Origin: an uncultured Saccharospirillaceae bacterium
Lineage (GTDB): Bacteria; Pseudomonadota; Gammaproteobacteria; Pseudomonadales; Oceanobacteraceae
Assembly (NCBI GenBank): GCA_947499545.1
Contig: CANMOZ010000014.1
Location: forward strand, 44,906 to 108,905
Length of the DNA stretch: 64,000 nucleotides
Direction of reading: 5' to 3'
A program made the translations under genes and the position numbers. Each line of letters starts with the position of its first letter. Within the stretch, counting starts at the first letter, position 1. Positions 54,283 to 64,000 of this stretch are shown one piece after another. Below the pieces are notes generated by a model. The model saw nothing but the letters and a program-made list of their open reading frames with translations, ran no database searches and had not been told where the DNA came from.

Positions 54283-55014
54283 ATGCGCGTTCCTAGGATA
54301 TTTGTTGATACGCCTCTTCAAGCTAATACCACGCTTACCTTAGAAGGCGATCGAGCACATTATTTATTAAAAGTGCTAAGAGTTGAGTCTGGGCGATCTC
54401 TTATATTATTTAATGGCGATGGTTTTGATTACCAGGCGACTATCACTGCCACCCAGAAAAAAACGTTACAGGTAGAGGTTCATACATGTATTCCTATTCA
54501 TAATGAGTCTCCAATTAGACTGCATTTGGCACAGGTCATTTCAAAAGGTGACCGTATGGAATATACCTTGCAAAAAGCGGTGGAATTAGGCATTAGTCAG
54601 GTTACCCCGCTCACCAGCGCTCGATGTGACGTTCGTTTAAAGCAAGATCGCGCTGAGAAAAAGATGGATTACTGGCAAAACATTATCATCAGTGCTTGCG
54701 AACAGTCAGGTCGAGCTAGACTTCCTTCTTTACAACCTATTCAGGCATTTGAAACGTTCATCAAACAAGTACACTCTGAAACGCATCGATGGATTTTGTC
54801 TCAAGAATTGGATTCAGACAATTTATCACGATTAGAAACACCGAAAGCGGCGATGTTGATGATTGGCCCTGAAGGGGGGTTTACAACAGAAGAAATAGAG
54901 GCCGCTCAGCAGCAAGGGTATCGCGGATTAACGCTAGGGCCCAGGGTATTGCGTACCGAAACCGCAGGTGTCGTAGCGCTGTCTATTTTGCAACATCACT
55001 TCGGTGATCTATAA
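54283..55014 (+). CDS. rsmE: 16S rRNA m3U1498 methyltransferase RsmE
   Basis: RsmE methylates N3 of U1498 in 16S rRNA. The SPOUT-fold knot motifs MLMIGPEGGFTTEEI (near residue 195) and LTLGPRVLRTETA are diagnostic, and the opening MRVPRIFVD plus RAHYLLKVLR is typical. I start at the internal ATG (54283), which gives 243 residues, the E. coli length; an upstream TTG extension has no conserved sequence. It is followed by a strong terminator. Confidence 0.94.
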   Translation: MRVPRIFVDTPLQANTTLTLEGDRAHYLLKVLRVESGRSLILFNGDGFDYQATITATQKKTLQVEVHTCIPIHNESPIRLHLAQVISKGDRMEYTLQKAVELGISQVTPLTSARCDVRLKQDRAEKKMDYWQNIIISACEQSGRARLPSLQPIQAFETFIKQVHSETHRWILSQELDSDNLSRLETPKAAMLMIGPEGGFTTEEIEAAQQQGYRGLTLGPRVLRTETAGVVALSILQHHFGDL

Positions 55015-55030
55015 GAATTTTTGTTTAAAT

Positions 55031-55057
55031 AAAAAGAGCCCTTTGAAGGCTCTTTTT
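55031..55057. terminator. Bidirectional intrinsic terminator between rsmE and ggt
   Basis: AAAAAGAGCC and GGCTCTTTTT form a perfect ten-base-pair stem around CTTTGAA. It sits between the convergent rsmE and ggt genes, and both strands end in a T-run. Confidence 0.92.
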
Positions 55058-55070
55058 ATTTTTCGGTTTT

Positions 55071-56900
55071 TTATTGGATCACTTCAACTTTGGCTGAACC
55101 CTCACCCCGCTTATCGGAAGCCGCTGAGAGTTCTTGTTTCGTCGCATCCCAAAAGACCGCTTGCATGTTGCCATAGGTGCCTGCTTTGGGCGCCAGTTTA
55201 TGACCTCGGATTTTAAGAGCAGACTGCTCAGCAGGCGTTAACCCTTGAAATTCCCCTTTGGTTTCAAAAGTCACCGCATCCGGTAAATATTGGTGGTGGA
55301 AACGTGGGCGATTCACCCAAGCCTCAACGGGCTTGCCTTCCATATGCTCCAGCGCACCCAACAACACCATAGTGATAATACGGCTACCACCAGGCGTTCC
55401 AATCACAGCCACGCCTTTATCGCTCTCAATCATAGTGGGTGTCATGCTAGATAAAGGACGCTTACCGGCTTCAATGGCATTGGCTTCACTGCCGACCAGC
55501 CCAAAAGCATTTGGAGAACCTGGCTTGGATGAAAAGTCATCCATTTCATTGTTTAATAAAACACCGGTGCCCTCGGCAACAAAGCCTGACCCATAAGATA
55601 AATTAATACTGAGCGTCGCAGAGACACGGTTGCCTTCTTGGTCAATGATTGAAAAATGCGTCGTGTGATTTCCTTGGTTTAGAGCGTATTTTTGCCCTAA
55701 TTGCTCGCTTGGCGTCGCTTTCGCCATACTGATTTTTGCCGCTAATTGCTCCGCATGTTGATTGCTGATCAGCGTTTTTACAGGCACATCCACAAAATCC
55801 GTATCACCTAAGAATTCAGCACGATCACGGTAAGCATGACGCATGGCTTCAATTAATAAATGCGTTTGGTCCACTTTATTGAGGCGGTTGTAATCTTTCT
55901 TTTCAATTGTTTTTAATATGGTTGCTAAGGCGACGCCACCTGATGAAGGTGGAGGTGCTGAGATAAAACGATATCCATCCACTTCAAATTGAATCGGTTC
56001 GCGCTCAATGACTTGGTAATTGGCTAAATCGTCTAACGTCCAAATCCCTTGATTTGCCTGAACCGATTCAACCATTTTGGTAGCTACCGTTCCTTTATAA
56101 AAGCCATCAAAACCTTTATCAGCAACCGCTCTTAACGTCTTCGCTAAGTCTTTTTGTACGATTAAATCACCTTCTTTTGGCACTTCACCATTTTTAAAGA
56201 AAATCGATTTACTTGAGGGGAATTGAATCACCCTATTTTTATTATTCTCCAGATAATTTACGTAAATATGTCCTGCATTAAAGCCATTATCCGCGTAATA
56301 AATAGCCTTTTCTAACGATTGCTTCAAAGGCAGCCTGCCATATTTTTTTGCCAAATGAGCAAAGGCTGCAGCCTGACCAGGAATGCCCGCAGCCAATGGA
56401 CCGGTGGTTGCTTTGCTGCGGTCAACATCCGGCTCACCATCCCCATCGGTGTCAGCCCCTAGATACATATCGCGATGGGCACTCATGGGAGCTTTTTCGC
56501 GCGCATCAACAAAGACGTATTGGCTTTCCAACGGATTACCTTGCTTATCAAGCCCATCGGCATCATAGAGAAGCCAAAAACCGCCACCGCCTATGCCGGC
56601 GCTGTAGGGCTCTACGACCCCAAGGGTAGCTGCAACCGCTACGGCCGCATCAAAGGCATTTCCTCCATTACGCAATACTTTCATGCCAGCCTCTGTCGCA
56701 TGAGGATGAGCACTTGCAATGGCTGCTTGATGCATTGACTGGGTTTTTGCAGTAGACGTCCGATTATCACTGGATGCATCTAAGGCGCATCCCACAATAA
56801 AAGCGGCCACTACGGAGCTCAACAGCGCAGGGACAAAAATGGAACGTGACGAAGCTGACTTTTTAGGAGAAGGGTGCAGTGCTTTTAGTAATAGTTTCAT
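55071..56900 (-). CDS. ggt: Gamma-glutamyltranspeptidase
   Basis: Ggt cleaves glutathione and other gamma-glutamyl compounds in the periplasm, and processes itself into two subunits. The conserved opening ASAHPHATEAGMKVLRNGGNAFDAAVA and GIGGGGFWLLY are followed by the autoprocessing Thr in NHTTHFS (about residue 411) and the SSMTPTM and GTPGGSRI loops. The N-terminus carries a lipobox-like IVGCAL (Cys38), so this copy may be lipid-anchored, which is unusual for ggt. The 609 residues are slightly long because of that leader. The neighbours ferredoxin and coaD match the order in Pseudomonas. Confidence 0.94.
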   Translation of the reverse strand: MKLLLKALHPSPKKSASSRSIFVPALLSSVVAAFIVGCALDASSDNRTSTAKTQSMHQAAIASAHPHATEAGMKVLRNGGNAFDAAVAVAATLGVVEPYSAGIGGGGFWLLYDADGLDKQGNPLESQYVFVDAREKAPMSAHRDMYLGADTDGDGEPDVDRSKATTGPLAAGIPGQAAAFAHLAKKYGRLPLKQSLEKAIYYADNGFNAGHIYVNYLENNKNRVIQFPSSKSIFFKNGEVPKEGDLIVQKDLAKTLRAVADKGFDGFYKGTVATKMVESVQANQGIWTLDDLANYQVIEREPIQFEVDGYRFISAPPPSSGGVALATILKTIEKKDYNRLNKVDQTHLLIEAMRHAYRDRAEFLGDTDFVDVPVKTLISNQHAEQLAAKISMAKATPSEQLGQKYALNQGNHTTHFSIIDQEGNRVSATLSINLSYGSGFVAEGTGVLLNNEMDDFSSKPGSPNAFGLVGSEANAIEAGKRPLSSMTPTMIESDKGVAVIGTPGGSRIITMVLLGALEHMEGKPVEAWVNRPRFHHQYLPDAVTFETKGEFQGLTPAEQSALKIRGHKLAPKAGTYGNMQAVFWDATKQELSAASDKRGEGSAKVEVIQ

Positions 56901-56965
56901 CTGACCGGCCTTTGAGGTTTACAAAGATGTGTAGATTTCTTTGTAAACGTCAAAGGCTGGTAGAA

Positions 56966-57226
<261 letters not shown>

Positions 57227-57258
57227 CTATTTCTCAACTCAATCAAGCTACGGGTATT

Positions 57259-58141
<883 letters not shown>

Positions 58142-58222
58142 ATCAAAGATTCACTTATCAGAAGAAAGGTAAGCACCACATAAAGTGGTTAATCGGCATC
58201 AATTTAACATGCCAAGGCGCCT

Positions 58223-58264
58223 AAAAAAACTCAGTGTCTGCCTAAGCACACAGAGTTCTTTTTT
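58223..58264 (-). terminator. Intrinsic terminator after spoT
   Basis: AACTCAGTGT (58228-58237) and ACACAGAGTT (58248-58257) pair with one mismatch around a ten-base loop. On the minus strand the stem is followed by seven T residues, and on the plus strand by CTTTTTT, so it could work both ways. It is 26 bases after the spoT stop. Confidence 0.82.
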
Positions 58265-58290
58265 AGCGCTATCGGATGAACAGAGCGCCC

Positions 58291-60411
58291 TTAAGCGTTT
58301 TTAACACGCACCACTCGGTGCACGCCTGTCAAAGTACGCACTCGGCGAATAATGCGAGCTAAGTGGTTACGGCTATTAACTCTTACACGCACCGATACAA
58401 CGCTCAATTGTGCATCCCGATCTTCTAAACTGATTTGATCCACATTGCCGTCCGCCATGGATAAGGTGCTGGCTAATTCAGCAATAACGCCTCGACGGTT
58501 GTTCAGTTCAATGCGCAAAGAAACGGGGAAGTCTTCGCGAATGTCGGTATCCCACTGTAAGTGCAAATATTTATCGGGGTGATCCATGATGTTTTGCACA
58601 TTTTTGCAACTGGCTAAGTGCACAACCAGCCCTTTACCAGAGCTAACGTGACCTATAATCGGGTCACCTGGGATTGGGCCACAGCACTTGGCGAAACTGA
58701 CCACCATCCCTTCCGTGCCCCGAATGGTAAGCGGTTTTTCTGCTGAAACGGGCTGAACGTCATCCCGTTCTGACATCATAATGCTTAAACGGCGTGCAAT
58801 CGGCAGCGCCATGCGACTTCCCAGCCCAATTTCTTCTAGAAGGGCTTCTTGGTCTTTTAGCTGTAAATCATTTAACAGTTCAGCCCAATGCGATTCAGGG
58901 ATTTCTTCGTAACTGTGTCCGAATGCCGTGAGAGATTTTTCAAGCAGCCGCAACCCAAGTTGATTGGATTCGGAGCGGCGTTGGTTTTTTAAGAAATGGC
59001 GAATGTTGCTGCGCGCTTTTCCCGTGGTGACAAACGAAAGCCATGCGGGGTTTGGATTGGCTCCCGGTGCGGTAATCACTTGCACGGTTTGGCCGCTTTG
59101 CAATTGACTGCTTAAAGGAGCCAAGCGACGATCAATACGGCAACCGATGCAGGCATTCCCAATGTCTGTGTGCACGGCATACGCAAAGTCTACTGCCGTC
59201 GCTCCCGCAGGGAGTTCAAGAATTTTGCCTTTCGGCGTGAAGACATATATTTCGTCTGGGAATAAATCAATTTTAACGCTTTCAATGAATTCTTGAGAAT
59301 TGCCTGCGCGTTTTTGCAGCTCTAGCAAGCCTTGAACCCATTGTTTGGTGCGATAACCGCCTTCCACTTTCGCATCGTAAGGACGCTTATATAACCAATG
59401 CGCCGCGATACCATTATGAGCCATGGCATCCATTTCTTCAGTGCGAATTTGAATTTCCACGGGTACGGCATTCATACCAATCAACGTCGTGTGTAACGAT
59501 TGATAACCGTTGGCTTTAGGGATGGCGATATAATCTTTGAAACGCCCTGGAATAGGTTTATATAAATTGTGCACCATGCCCAACGCACGATAACATTCAT
59601 CAACAGAGCCAACGATGATGCGAAAACCGTACACGTCCATGATGTCAGCAAAGGATTTCCGACGCTCACGCATTTTGGTGTAGATGCTGTAAAGGTGTTT
59701 TTCGCGCCCAATGATGCGGGCTTTTAAACCGTCTTCCGCCAATCGATTTTGAATGGCATCGCGAATTTTTTCGACAATTTCTGAGCGATGGCCTCTGGCC
59801 TCTTTAACCGCTTTTTGAATCAACGATGAACGCATGGGATAAGTGGCTTTAAAGCACAAATCCTCAAGCTCCATACGGATATTACTGATGCCTAAACGAT
59901 TTGAGATGGGCGCATAAATATCAAGCGTTTCTTTGGCAATACGGCGTTTTTTTGCACTGGGCAAGGCATCCAACGTTCGCATATTGTGCAGGCGATCAGC
60001 GAGCTTAACCAAAATGACTCGAATATCTTTCGCCATGGCCAGTGCCATTTTTTGAAAGTTTTCGGCTTGCTGCTCCGCACGGGTTTCAAACTTGATATGC
60101 GTTAATTTGCTCACCCCATCAACCAATTGGGAAACCGTATCCCCAAACTGTTCGGCCAACGCTTCTTTCGGAATGGCAGTATCTTCAATGACATCGTGCA
60201 GCATGGCTGCCATAAGGCTTTGGGCATCCATGTGCATATCCGCAAGGATGTTCGCCACAGCCAGGGGGTGGTGTATATAGGGTTCTCCGCTGCGGCGAGT
60301 TTGACCGACATGCGCCTGATCAGCATAAAAATAGGCGCGTTTGACTAAGCGGATATCGTCGGCGTCCATGTAGGTTTCTAGACGCCTTGCGAGTGATTCT
60401 ATGGTGAGCAC
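58291..60411 (-). CDS. spoT: Bifunctional (p)ppGpp synthetase/hydrolase SpoT
   Basis: SpoT makes and mainly degrades the alarmone (p)ppGpp. The N-terminal HD hydrolase domain (EPYIHHPLAVANI, MLHDVIEDT, LVKLADRLHNMRTL) is complete. The synthetase domain has RIIVGSVDECYRALG and IAIPKANGYQSLHTT. TGS (about 390-450), zinc-finger-like (CCGPIPGD) and C-terminal ACT domains follow. The 706 residues are normal. The GTG start has GGAGGT just upstream. It follows gmk and rpoZ in the conserved order. Confidence 0.96.
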   Translation of the reverse strand: MLTIESLARRLETYMDADDIRLVKRAYFYADQAHVGQTRRSGEPYIHHPLAVANILADMHMDAQSLMAAMLHDVIEDTAIPKEALAEQFGDTVSQLVDGVSKLTHIKFETRAEQQAENFQKMALAMAKDIRVILVKLADRLHNMRTLDALPSAKKRRIAKETLDIYAPISNRLGISNIRMELEDLCFKATYPMRSSLIQKAVKEARGHRSEIVEKIRDAIQNRLAEDGLKARIIGREKHLYSIYTKMRERRKSFADIMDVYGFRIIVGSVDECYRALGMVHNLYKPIPGRFKDYIAIPKANGYQSLHTTLIGMNAVPVEIQIRTEEMDAMAHNGIAAHWLYKRPYDAKVEGGYRTKQWVQGLLELQKRAGNSQEFIESVKIDLFPDEIYVFTPKGKILELPAGATAVDFAYAVHTDIGNACIGCRIDRRLAPLSSQLQSGQTVQVITAPGANPNPAWLSFVTTGKARSNIRHFLKNQRRSESNQLGLRLLEKSLTAFGHSYEEIPESHWAELLNDLQLKDQEALLEEIGLGSRMALPIARRLSIMMSERDDVQPVSAEKPLTIRGTEGMVVSFAKCCGPIPGDPIIGHVSSGKGLVVHLASCKNVQNIMDHPDKYLHLQWDTDIREDFPVSLRIELNNRRGVIAELASTLSMADGNVDQISLEDRDAQLSVVSVRVRVNSRNHLARIIRRVRTLTGVHRVVRVKNA

Positions 60412-60488
60412 CCTACCTCCAACTGCAAACTCACATCAATGTCTCATTCCATCACAGTCAGGGTGTGGGCAGGTTTCTCTTACAAGTG

Positions 60489-60698
60489 TTAGTGATCGAC
60501 TTCGTCTAGAGTTTCAGGTGTCACTTTGCCACTGGCGATTTCTCTTAGAGCCAAAACCGTTGGTTTGTCGTTATCTTCTGACACCAAAGGCTCCGCCCCT
60601 TCTACCGCAAGTTGACGTGAACGCTTTGCTGCAACCATGACCAGCTCAAAGCGGTTATCTACGAAATCCAAACAATCTTCAACAGTGACGCGCGCCAT
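60489..60698 (-). CDS. rpoZ: RNA polymerase omega subunit
   Basis: Omega helps assemble RNA polymerase by binding the beta' subunit and forms part of a ppGpp site. [20 protein letters not shown] opens the family, followed by AAKRSRQL and [11 protein letters not shown]. The 69-residue form starts at 60698, with AAGGGG seven bases upstream; a longer frame upstream is not conserved. The gmk-rpoZ-spoT order is typical. Confidence 0.96.
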   Translation of the reverse strand: MARVTVEDCLDFVDNRFELVMVAAKRSRQLAVEGAEPLVSEDNDKPTVLALREIASGKVTPETLDEVDH

Positions 60699-60827
60699 GT
60701 AAACCCCTTTTGTGAGAACACCAAACACTCGCAAGGCAAGCCAGTTGCCCCAACCCTTTCGGACCCGGAACCCTTACCATTTGCAGCGACTTTGTATAGA
60801 CACTCTAGTGTACGAAATGCCGCCGCT

Positions 60828-61448
<621 letters not shown>

Positions 61449-61615
61449 TCACTTCTGATGTTAACCGGGGCTTAAGGTGAATAGAAATAATGCCTATAAG
61501 TATAAGGCCCTAAAACGACGCCGTCACCGCTTGCTGATTTTAAATGTCGAATTGACAATAAACGTCAATCCTATTATGAACATAGAGTCATCGATCCATG
61601 GCTGACGCGTGAAGG

Positions 61616-62179
61616 GTGGCGAAGGGTATGCAGGTAGAATATTTATCCCCAAAAGATTGCTCCTCTGAAGATTTATTTAAACGTACGGATCATGAACGAC
61701 TTCACTTAGAGCGATGGCTTCCCTGGGTATCGAATGTCCGCTCCGCCGCCGATAGCCAAGAGACTTTGAATCGATTCCAACAAGAAGAAGTGGCGGGAAA
61801 AGCCTTACACTGGACTTTAAGTCAAAAGCACCCAGAAAATATCGTATCCCCTGTCATTGGCGTCATCAGTTTAATGATGCCCATCCACGCATTTTATCCG
61901 AAACACGACTATCCATGTGTAATCGGGTATTGGCTAGCAGAAGAAGCCCAAGGTCACGGCATCATCACCAAAGCTTGCCAAGCTTTAATGCAGGAAGGCA
62001 TTAACCGATACGACACCCAGCATTTTTACATTGCTTGCAAACCTGACAATACAAAAAGCATCGCTATCCCAAAGCGCTTAGGATTCACCTATTTACACAG
62101 CACGGCCTTGGCAACATCAAGCAAACCTTTATCAATGTTTCATCTATACCGATGGTCAGTCACTCATAAGCCTTTTTAA
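61616..62179 (+). CDS. RimJ/RimL-type GNAT acetyltransferase
   Basis: The 187-residue enzyme has a GNAT fold of the RimL ribosomal-serine or similar subgroup: HLERWLPWVSNV near residue 25, CVIGYWLAEEAQGHGIITKA (acetyl-CoA loop) near 105, and a C-terminal IACKPDNTKSIAIPKRLGF with an Asn-x-x-Ser pattern. The start is uncertain between a GTG at 61616 and an ATG four codons later. The gene stands alone. Its substrate, protein N-terminus or small molecule, cannot be told. Confidence 0.82.
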   Translation: MAKGMQVEYLSPKDCSSEDLFKRTDHERLHLERWLPWVSNVRSAADSQETLNRFQQEEVAGKALHWTLSQKHPENIVSPVIGVISLMMPIHAFYPKHDYPCVIGYWLAEEAQGHGIITKACQALMQEGINRYDTQHFYIACKPDNTKSIAIPKRLGFTYLHSTALATSSKPLSMFHLYRWSVTHKPF

Positions 62180-62277
62180 CATTTAAGCCTAGGCTAAGGA
62201 TATTAAAACTTTTGACGTCATCGTTATTAATGGAGGAATCTTCCTAAGATTTATGCATTGCTTATTCAAGCATAAAC

Positions 62278-62336
62278 TATTGCGTATATTAATATTAAGG
62301 GGCTTAATATTGAGAGCATTACTGTTAAACGCAATA
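62278..62336. repeat. Nested AT-rich inverted repeats downstream of gap
   Basis: An outer pair of perfect 8-base arms (TATTGCGT at 62278-62285, ACGCAATA at 62329-62336) encloses a perfect 21-base palindrome (AATATTAAG-GGG-CTTAATATT, 62291-62311). The structure lies between the convergent GNAT and gap genes and ends 34 bases from the gap stop. It could act as an mRNA 3' end structure; no T-run is attached. Confidence 0.6.
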
Positions 62337-62369
62337 ATACTCTCATATAAATACACAGAGAAAAGTGTA

Positions 62370-63374
62370 CTACACAGCCTTCCCTACAAGCTGAACAACA
62401 TCAGCAGCACGATTGGCATATCCCCATTCATTATCGTACCAGCTGTATAATTTCAAGTGCGTTCCGTTGACGACCAGTGTCGATAATGCATCAACAATAC
62501 TCGAACGAGAATCCGTTTTAAAATCAACAGACACTAAAGGTTTTTCTTCAAACCCTAAAATGCCTTTTAAATGAGACTCCGAAGCTTTTTTTAATGCGGC
62601 GTTTACTTCTGCAGCTGATGTCGCTTTTTCCAATTCAAAAACAGCATCGGTGAGCGATCCTTGTGTCAGCGGAACACGAACGGCATGACCGTCTAATTTA
62701 CCTTTTAATTCAGGAATGATGGTCCCAATAGCGGTTGCTGCGCCTGTTTTTGTGGGGATAAGGCTATTGGCTGTTGCTCTGGCGCGTCTAAGATCTGAAT
62801 GGGGCGCATCCAACAACGATTGATCATTTGTTAAAGCATGAACCGTTGTGATGGAACCATGCTTAATTCCAAAGTGTTCGTGCACGACTTTCACCAAAGG
62901 TGCCAAACAGTTTGTTGTACAGGACGCTGCCGTCACGATGGAATGAGTGTCGGGGTTAAAAACAGAATCGTTCACACCCATGACAATATTTGGAATACTT
63001 TCATCTGACAAAGGAGCCGATACCACAACACGCTTGACTCCCTGCTCAATAAAGGGCGTGAGTAATTCTTTAGAACGCATAAAGCCTGACGATTCTAAAA
63101 CGACATCACATGCTGACCAATCGTTGGCTGAAACACTGCGTTCATGCGTTACATGAATGCGTTTTCCATCAATAATTAAGGTGTTTTTTTCTGCAACCGC
63201 TTCGTATTGCCAACGTCCGTGTACAGAATCAAAATTTAATAGGTGCGCTAATGTTGCAACGTCTCCACCCGGATCATTGATTTGCACAAAAGAAAAATCG
63301 TCTCGCTCCCAAGCGGCTCTCAGCACCATCCGTCCAATGCGGCCAAACCCATTAATGCCGATTTTTATTGTCAT
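62370..63374 (-). CDS. gap: Glyceraldehyde-3-phosphate dehydrogenase, type I
   Basis: Gap oxidises glyceraldehyde 3-phosphate to 1,3-bisphosphoglycerate with NAD. The NAD site [14 protein letters not shown], catalytic Cys in AASCTTNCLAP and its partner His in TTVHALTNDQ are present, and 334 residues is normal. Unlike epd (39503-40531), it has the true GAPDH signature. It stands alone, away from pgk. Whether it runs mainly in the glycolytic or gluconeogenic direction is unknown. Confidence 0.92.
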   Translation of the reverse strand: MTIKIGINGFGRIGRMVLRAAWERDDFSFVQINDPGGDVATLAHLLNFDSVHGRWQYEAVAEKNTLIIDGKRIHVTHERSVSANDWSACDVVLESSGFMRSKELLTPFIEQGVKRVVVSAPLSDESIPNIVMGVNDSVFNPDTHSIVTAASCTTNCLAPLVKVVHEHFGIKHGSITTVHALTNDQSLLDAPHSDLRRARATANSLIPTKTGAATAIGTIIPELKGKLDGHAVRVPLTQGSLTDAVFELEKATSAAEVNAALKKASESHLKGILGFEEKPLVSVDFKTDSRSSIVDALSTLVVNGTHLKLYSWYDNEWGYANRAADVVQLVGKAV

Positions 63375-63490
63375 TGCAAACTCCTACTGCAATATGGCGA
63401 TAGGATCACTTTACGCCAACTCTGCCCTTTTGGGAACTGCTTGCAACGATACGAAAGCACCAATAAAGATGCTTTCGTTAAATACAATAA

Positions 63491-63859
63491 TTAATCAAGA
63501 GGGCAGACTCGAATGACATGACCATCGGGGTCTTTGAGTAAAAAGGTCAAGCCAAAGACTTCTTTGACAGGCGCTTGAATAAAGTTCAGCGTTTCATCAT
63601 TACACCGTTCATCATACCATTTTTGCACATCGTCACTGCTCGGCAACATAATTCCAATTTCAGAAAACCGGGGCATTGCAGGATCAGGCGTACTCCCTCC
63701 AGACCATAGAGCAAACAAGGTATCTTGTCCGGATTTGAACGCAACGTAACGTGGCGTGATAAAACAGGGTTCTAATTGAAAAAGCTTCGTGTAAAAACGA
63801 GTGGATATTTCAATATCGGAAACATAGATAAGTTGTAAATTAGCTAAAGGCGCACTCAT
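63491..63859 (-). CDS. VOC (glyoxalase/bleomycin-resistance-like) family protein
   Basis: The 122-residue protein has the two beta-alpha-beta units of the vicinal oxygen chelate fold: ANLQLIYVSDIEISTRFYTKLF at the start and FGLTFLLKDPDGHVIRVCPL at the end. It resembles small VOC proteins of unknown substrate. Metal ligands are incomplete compared with glyoxalase I; the last position has GHVIRV in place of the usual metal-binding Glu. It stands alone, and the last 141 bases of the window hold no gene. Confidence 0.83.
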   Translation of the reverse strand: MSAPLANLQLIYVSDIEISTRFYTKLFQLEPCFITPRYVAFKSGQDTLFALWSGGSTPDPAMPRFSEIGIMLPSSDDVQKWYDERCNDETLNFIQAPVKEVFGLTFLLKDPDGHVIRVCPLD

Positions 63860-64000
63860 TGCGGATTAACCTTGAAAAAATGGTCGTTATTTTTCTAAAG
63901 AATACCCGCGACTGTATATTTATACGGGGTATCCACTTAGCTCCACTAGCTCGTTTGTGAAGACTTTCTGGTCGTAATTTCTTTGTAGGTGATTTGCTCT

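Noticed and set aside
62253-62450. 65-residue Leu-rich frame downstream of gap
   Set aside because: It overlaps the end of gap, and its repeats arise from the nested inverted repeats. A GGAGG precedes it at a poor distance.
63901-63940. Imperfect inverted repeat (ATACCC/GGGGTAT) near the window end
   Set aside because: The stem needs a bulge and the loop is long; the context is cut off by the window edge.

Overview
The window is a chromosomal segment of a Gram-negative gammaproteobacterium. Its conserved blocks are pepP-ubiH-ubiI next to ygfB-zapA-6S RNA-ygfA, gmk-rpoZ-spoT-ridA, ggt-ferredoxin-coaD, tkt-epd-pgk-fba, and an ArsR-type regulator with metK-ahcY-metF. These arrangements resemble Pseudomonas and marine Oceanospirillales-like genomes, but the genus cannot be fixed from sequence alone. 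No rRNA, tRNA, transposase, integrase, phage gene or CRISPR array was found. The only RNA gene recognised is 6S RNA.

Layout. 0-5.2 kb: a Tat-exported M15/YcbK-type peptidase, a surface lipoprotein metalloprotease with a GGDTD tandem-repeat linker, then ptsP and rppH. 5.4-10.6 kb: an imelysin-like lipoprotein, an RlmI-type methyltransferase, an HDOD protein, upp and an EamA transporter. 10.6-14.5 kb: a zinc-homeostasis locus (MacB-type ABC permease and ATPase, DUF3299 lipoprotein, Zur, histidine-rich DUF2796 protein) with two Zur-box-like palindromes. 14.7-17.4 kb: fbpB-fbpA iron uptake genes behind a strong Fur-box match. 17.4-24.5 kb: two ubiquinone hydroxylases, pepP, ygfB, a ZapB-like coiled coil, zapA, 6S RNA, ygfA, an unlisted 44-residue membrane protein and an EVE-domain protein. 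24.5-31.7 kb: a histidine kinase facing a receiver-DUF3369-HD-GYP regulator, followed by an aldehyde dehydrogenase, a small Tat protein and a GMC oxidoreductase, probably an alcohol-to-acid oxidation module. 31.9-37.1 kb: a beta-barrel protein, a three-gene lipoprotein operon (COG3014, LpoB-like, LPP20-like) and an alpha/beta hydrolase.

37.1-47.6 kb holds central carbon genes (fba, pgk, epd, tkt) and, divergently, the S-adenosylmethionine cycle (ArsR-methyltransferase fusion, metK, ahcY, metF). 47.6-52.7 kb is an AT-rich accessory stretch. It has a sialyltransferase-like glycosyltransferase, a GNAT acetyltransferase, an unknown membrane-anchored protein, and two tandem PotD-like binding proteins with no transporter partners. 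52.8-64 kb returns to housekeeping: bioA, rsmE, ggt, ferredoxin, coaD, ridA, spoT, rpoZ, gmk, a GNAT enzyme, gap and a VOC protein.

The most promising leads are the Zur-linked MacB-type zinc locus, the orphan binding-protein pair with its coupled unknown partner, the sialyltransferase-like gene, the three-lipoprotein operon, and several perfect inverted repeats in intergenic regions. Function calls rest on recognisable motifs and gene context. No similarity search could be run.
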